This document shows positions 5,619 through 8,623 of a stretch of DNA of 8,623 nt, one piece after another. The stretch covers positions 1-8,623 of the forward strand of contig CACZHN010000101.1 of the NCBI GenBank assembly GCA_902780985.1, written 5' to 3'. Made by a program: the position numbers and the translations under genes. The notes below the pieces were generated by a model. The model did no database searches. It saw only the letters and a list, made by a program, of their open reading frames with translations, and was not told where the DNA came from. The stretch is from an uncultured Lachnospiraceae bacterium (lineage in GTDB: Bacteria > Bacillota_A > Clostridia > Lachnospirales > Lachnospiraceae). Position 1 is the stretch's first letter. Every line of letters starts with the position of its first letter.

Positions 5619-7409
5619 TTGAAAAAGAAAAGCAATATGCCATTTCTTTTTAAGTCCATGGGCGGATATAAGATTACCATGGTCTTGAGTATAATCATGG
5701 CGGCCGTATCGGCGATTATGGCTATCTATGCTTATACTTATGTTTACAGTCTTACCGAGGAGATTGTGGGAAAGCTTCCGGACTATTCATCGGTAGACAG
5801 TGAACTGATAAAGGGTTACGGAAAGTCAATTGTATTCATGATATGTGGGGGATATGGTATGTACGGAATAGCACTGCTGTTCTCGCATATCACCGCATTT
5901 AACACGGCGGCAAGACTAAAGAGAATGCTGATAAGTCATATAGGCAGGCTTCCGGGAGGTTATCATGATACCAATCCCAGCGGAAGCGTGAGAAAGATTA
6001 TCGAGAAGAACACGGATATTACAGAGACACTGATAGCGCATCAGATTCCGAATACGACGATGTCGATAGTTCTTCCCATTGCATTTATCGTATTCATGTT
6101 CCGTTACAGCGTGCTGCTTTCCGTGGCATGTATAATCCCTGTACTGATAGGCTTCGGACTTCTTATGATGATAATGATGGGTAACGGAAGTGATTTTGTC
6201 AGGAGATATCAGCAGGAGTCGAAAGATATGTCAAATGCGGCGGTGGAATATGTACGCGGCATTCCGGTCATGAAAACCTTCGGACAGACGGCAGACTCTT
6301 TCAGCAGATATAAGAAATCGGTAGAAGGCTTCTGCGAATACGTATATAAATTTGCCATATCCATGATGACGGCGGACAGCTTATATAACACAGCTATCAA
6401 TTCGGTATTCTATGCTCTTGTACCAGCGGCTATGATCGCATTTAACAGAAGTAACGGTTCGCTTAAGGTTATATGTTCTTTCATCTTCTTTGCATCGATA
6501 ATACCTATGGAGGTTACTATCCTTAAGAGGATCATGAGTAATTCTTCCGAAAGTATAATCGTGGATGAGGCCATGGGCAGTCTCAAGGAACTAATGGATG
6601 AGAAGCCTATGGAGTATAAGGGAAATGAAATCCCGAAGGATTATAATTACGAATTCGAAGGAGTATCCTTCAGATACGCTGATGACCTGCCGCTTGCACT
6701 GGATAACGTGAATATCACCATAAAAGAAGGTGAGGTTACAGCTCTGGTGGGAATGTCCGGCGGAGGGAAGAGTACTATCGCAAGCCTGGCCGCAAGAATG
6801 CGTGATGTGACCGGCGGCAGGATCCTTCTCGGGGGAGTTGATATAAGAAATATTTCCGAGGAAAAACTGAACGAAAGCATAAGCTTTGTATTTCAGGAAA
6901 GTACTCTCCTTAAAATGAGCATCGCCGATAACGTAGCTCTTTATAAAAAGAATGCGACAAGAGAAGAGATATTAAATGCACTCCGGCTTGCACAGTGCGG
7001 TGACATCCTTGAAAAGCTTCCGGAAGGAATAGATACCATGTACGGAAGTAAGGGCGTATACCTCTCGGGTGGAGAGGTGCAGAGGATCGCGATTGCGAGA
7101 GCGATACTTAAAGATGCGCCTGTGATAATACTTGATGAGGCCACTGCATTTGCGGACGCGGAAAATGAGTACCTGATAAGAAAAGCATTTAAAGAGCTTC
7201 TCAGGAACAAAACGGTAATAATGATCGCTCACAGAATGTCGACAATAAAAGATGCCGGAAAGATATACGTTATAGACCACGGTAAGGTTATCGAAGAAGG
7301 AAGACATGATGAGCTGATGGCGCTGGGCGGAAAGTATAACACCATGTACAGTGAGTACAGCAAGGCTGTAAACTGGAGAGTTTCGAGAAGGGAGGCGGAA
7401 ACATGCTGA
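5619..7409 (+). CDS. ABC half-transporter, exporter fold, IrtAB/YbtPQ-like (first subunit)
   Basis: Membrane ABC protein of 596 residues with fused transmembrane and ATPase domains. Six helices lie near 20-42, 68-89, 146-163, 165-187, 258-276 and 283-301. The ATPase has an A-loop tyrosine (353), Walker A GMSGGGKST (378-386), Q-loop Gln426, signature LSGGEVQ (482-488), Walker B VIILDEATAFAD (502-513) with catalytic Glu507, and H-loop His538, so it should hydrolyse ATP. The stretch SGSVRKIIEKNTDITETLIAH in the membrane domain (121-141, ending LIAHQIPN) and ATAFADAENE resemble the IrtAB/YbtPQ group, which has an exporter fold but takes up ferric siderophores. This is judged from remembered motifs, not alignment; a drug or peptide exporter is the alternative. 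The start is TTG. It overlaps the next gene by 7 bp (ATGCTGA), as expected for a heterodimer expressed in balance. Confidence 0.88.
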   Translation: MKKKSNMPFLFKSMGGYKITMVLSIIMAAVSAIMAIYAYTYVYSLTEEIVGKLPDYSSVDSELIKGYGKSIVFMICGGYGMYGIALLFSHITAFNTAARLKRMLISHIGRLPGGYHDTNPSGSVRKIIEKNTDITETLIAHQIPNTTMSIVLPIAFIVFMFRYSVLLSVACIIPVLIGFGLLMMIMMGNGSDFVRRYQQESKDMSNAAVEYVRGIPVMKTFGQTADSFSRYKKSVEGFCEYVYKFAISMMTADSLYNTAINSVFYALVPAAMIAFNRSNGSLKVICSFIFFASIIPMEVTILKRIMSNSSESIIVDEAMGSLKELMDEKPMEYKGNEIPKDYNYEFEGVSFRYADDLPLALDNVNITIKEGEVTALVGMSGGGKSTIASLAARMRDVTGGRILLGGVDIRNISEEKLNESISFVFQESTLLKMSIADNVALYKKNATREEILNALRLAQCGDILEKLPEGIDTMYGSKGVYLSGGEVQRIAIARAILKDAPVIILDEATAFADAENEYLIRKAFKELLRNKTVIMIAHRMSTIKDAGKIYVIDHGKVIEEGRHDELMALGGKYNTMYSEYSKAVNWRVSRREAETC

Positions 7410-8623
7410 AGTGTATAAAATATATGTCACCTGCGGGGAAGAAAGCGGTGTTCGGAGCATCCGCGTGGCTTGCTGCATTTCACATCGCGTGTATGCTTCC
7501 GATGATCATCATAATCCACGTTTTCTCGAAAATGATACAGGCTTACGAAGCCGGGACAGCGGGAGATTTTATGTACGCTGTCTATATAGCTGTGGGTTCG
7601 GTTATGATAATCCTTATGTATTTCTGCTACAGAACAATGTACAAGAAGAAATATCTGAGCACGGCAAAAGAAAACATGGATCTCAGAATGGGAGTTGCGG
7701 ATAAGCTGAGGAGGCTTCCGGAGAGTTATCTCAGCCGCCATGATCTCAGTGACCTCACATCTACGGTAATGGACGATATAGGAACCATAGAGGGTGTTCT
7801 TGCAAACCAGCTTACGGAAATGATCGGAGGATTCCTGGGGGTGGGTGCAACCCTGCTGGTTATGTATTTTATAAATGTCAAAATGGCGCTGGTACTTACG
7901 GCGGTAATTCCTTTTGTCATAATAAGTATGGGACTCAGTGATACGGTTTCGGGCAGCACTCATATGAAGAATCGTATGACTAAGGTTGCCATATCCGACG
8001 GGATACAGGAATATCTGGAGAATATAAAAGTACTTAAGATTTCGGGCAATATAGAGTCTTATCAGAAGGGGATCGGTAAGAGAATGAGTCGTCTCATACC
8101 GGGACTTGTACTATTTGAATTTCTTGCGGGTATGTGCGTAAGCCTTGCGTATAATTTCCTCAGAATGGGAATCGGTATCGTGGCTGCTTACGGTGTCGGA
8201 CTGTATGTGCATGGCGAGATAGATGTTAAGACGTATATTACATTTGTGCTTATTGCGGTGTGGATATATGAGCCGCTTTCATATACCTGCGAATATCTGG
8301 GAGCGGTTATCGCATCCAAGGTTGCTGCGACAAGGATCGAGAACATAATGGAACAGAAAGAGCAGCAGGGACGAAGTGACGTAAGTATCAAGGATCATGA
8401 CATAGAGTTCAGGGATGTTGTCTTTTCGTATAACGGAAAGGAAAATGTACTGAAGGGCGTAAGCTTTACGGCTGCACAGGGCGAATACACGGCACTGGTC
8501 GGTGCATCCGGAAGCGGAAAGAGTACCATAGCCAAGCTGGCTGCGCGCCTGTGGGATGTAGATTCGGGATGTATAAGTGTAGGTGGTGAGAATGTAAGTG
8601 AGGTTGCGCCCGAAGAACTGTTC
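7403..8623 (+). CDS. ABC half-transporter, exporter fold (second subunit), cut by the window end
   Basis: 407 codons are present; the frame is open at the window edge, so the C-terminal part (signature, Walker B, H-loop) is missing. AAGGGAGG (7388-7395) lies 7 nt before the ATG, which is embedded in the stop of the previous gene. Six helices lie near 15-41, 53-76, 137-156, 160-178, 240-268 and 277-295. The ATPase domain begins with IEFRDVVFSY (A-loop Tyr343) and a full Walker A GASGSGKST (367-375). HDLSDLTSTVMDDIGTIEGV (113-132) matches in position the region of the first subunit that carries its histidine-containing LIAHQIPN motif, but differs in sequence, as expected for a non-identical partner. 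Whether its ATP site is catalytic cannot be seen. It most likely forms the heterodimer with the preceding protein. Confidence 0.88.
   Translation, partial: MLKCIKYMSPAGKKAVFGASAWLAAFHIACMLPMIIIIHVFSKMIQAYEAGTAGDFMYAVYIAVGSVMIILMYFCYRTMYKKKYLSTAKENMDLRMGVADKLRRLPESYLSRHDLSDLTSTVMDDIGTIEGVLANQLTEMIGGFLGVGATLLVMYFINVKMALVLTAVIPFVIISMGLSDTVSGSTHMKNRMTKVAISDGIQEYLENIKVLKISGNIESYQKGIGKRMSRLIPGLVLFEFLAGMCVSLAYNFLRMGIGIVAAYGVGLYVHGEIDVKTYITFVLIAVWIYEPLSYTCEYLGAVIASKVAATRIENIMEQKEQQGRSDVSIKDHDIEFRDVVFSYNGKENVLKGVSFTAAQGEYTALVGASGSGKSTIAKLAARLWDVDSGCISVGGENVSEVAPEELF

Noticed and set aside
6156..6190. Methionine cluster LLMMIMMGNG in the fourth helix of the first ABC subunit, considered as a metal site
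   Set aside because: Met-rich membrane helices are common where ATG and ATA codons serve for hydrophobic residues in this genome; similar runs occur in the permease (YMMMIF), so nothing specific can be claimed.
7411..7704. Plus-strand open frame of 97 codons at the junction of the two ABC genes
   Set aside because: It is an out-of-frame shadow of the second ABC half-transporter, whose frame starting at 7403 has a ribosome site, helices and a Walker A motif.

Overview
The window carries six protein-coding genes, all on the + strand. The moderate GC content, strong AGGAGG-type Shine-Dalgarno sites, consensus TTGACA/TATAAT promoters and protein style suggest a Gram-positive clostridium (Bacillota, plausibly Lachnospiraceae). 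That placement is an inference from style, not from a marker gene.

Region by region: (1) 1-1313 holds a membrane-anchored or secreted S41-family (tail-specific/tricorn-like) serine peptidase; its real start may lie just before the window. (2) 1314-1596 is intergenic. It holds an open stretch that looks like a short membrane protein without a start codon, then a perfect-consensus promoter. Immediately after the promoter comes a 12-bp inverted repeat followed by six Ts, and then a second, imperfect copy of the same dyad. (3) 1597-5504 is a tight three-gene unit: a TetR-family regulator, a LolD/MacB-type ATPase and an 844-residue two-module FtsX/MacB-type permease. (4) 5505-5618 is a second regulatory region: another consensus promoter with a 16-bp spacer, followed by two abutting palindromes. 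(5) 5619-8623 holds two ABC half-transporters (six transmembrane helices plus ATPase each) whose reading frames overlap by 7 bp; the second runs off the window. They are very probably the two halves of a heterodimer, and several motifs resemble the IrtAB/YbtPQ branch, exporter-fold ABC proteins linked to ferric-siderophore uptake.

How the parts may work together: the TetR protein probably controls its own operon through the repeated ATGCGACC/GGTCGCAT element, and the LolD-FtsX pair would be the regulated membrane machine. The second ABC pair has its own promoter and its own operators, which do not resemble the TetR sites, so it is likely controlled by a different regulator not seen here. No mobile element, CRISPR array, tRNA or rRNA was recognised. 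The protein-coding content is of known families. The least ordinary parts are the two compact regulatory regions, especially the terminator-like hairpin placed right at the predicted start of the tetR transcript.
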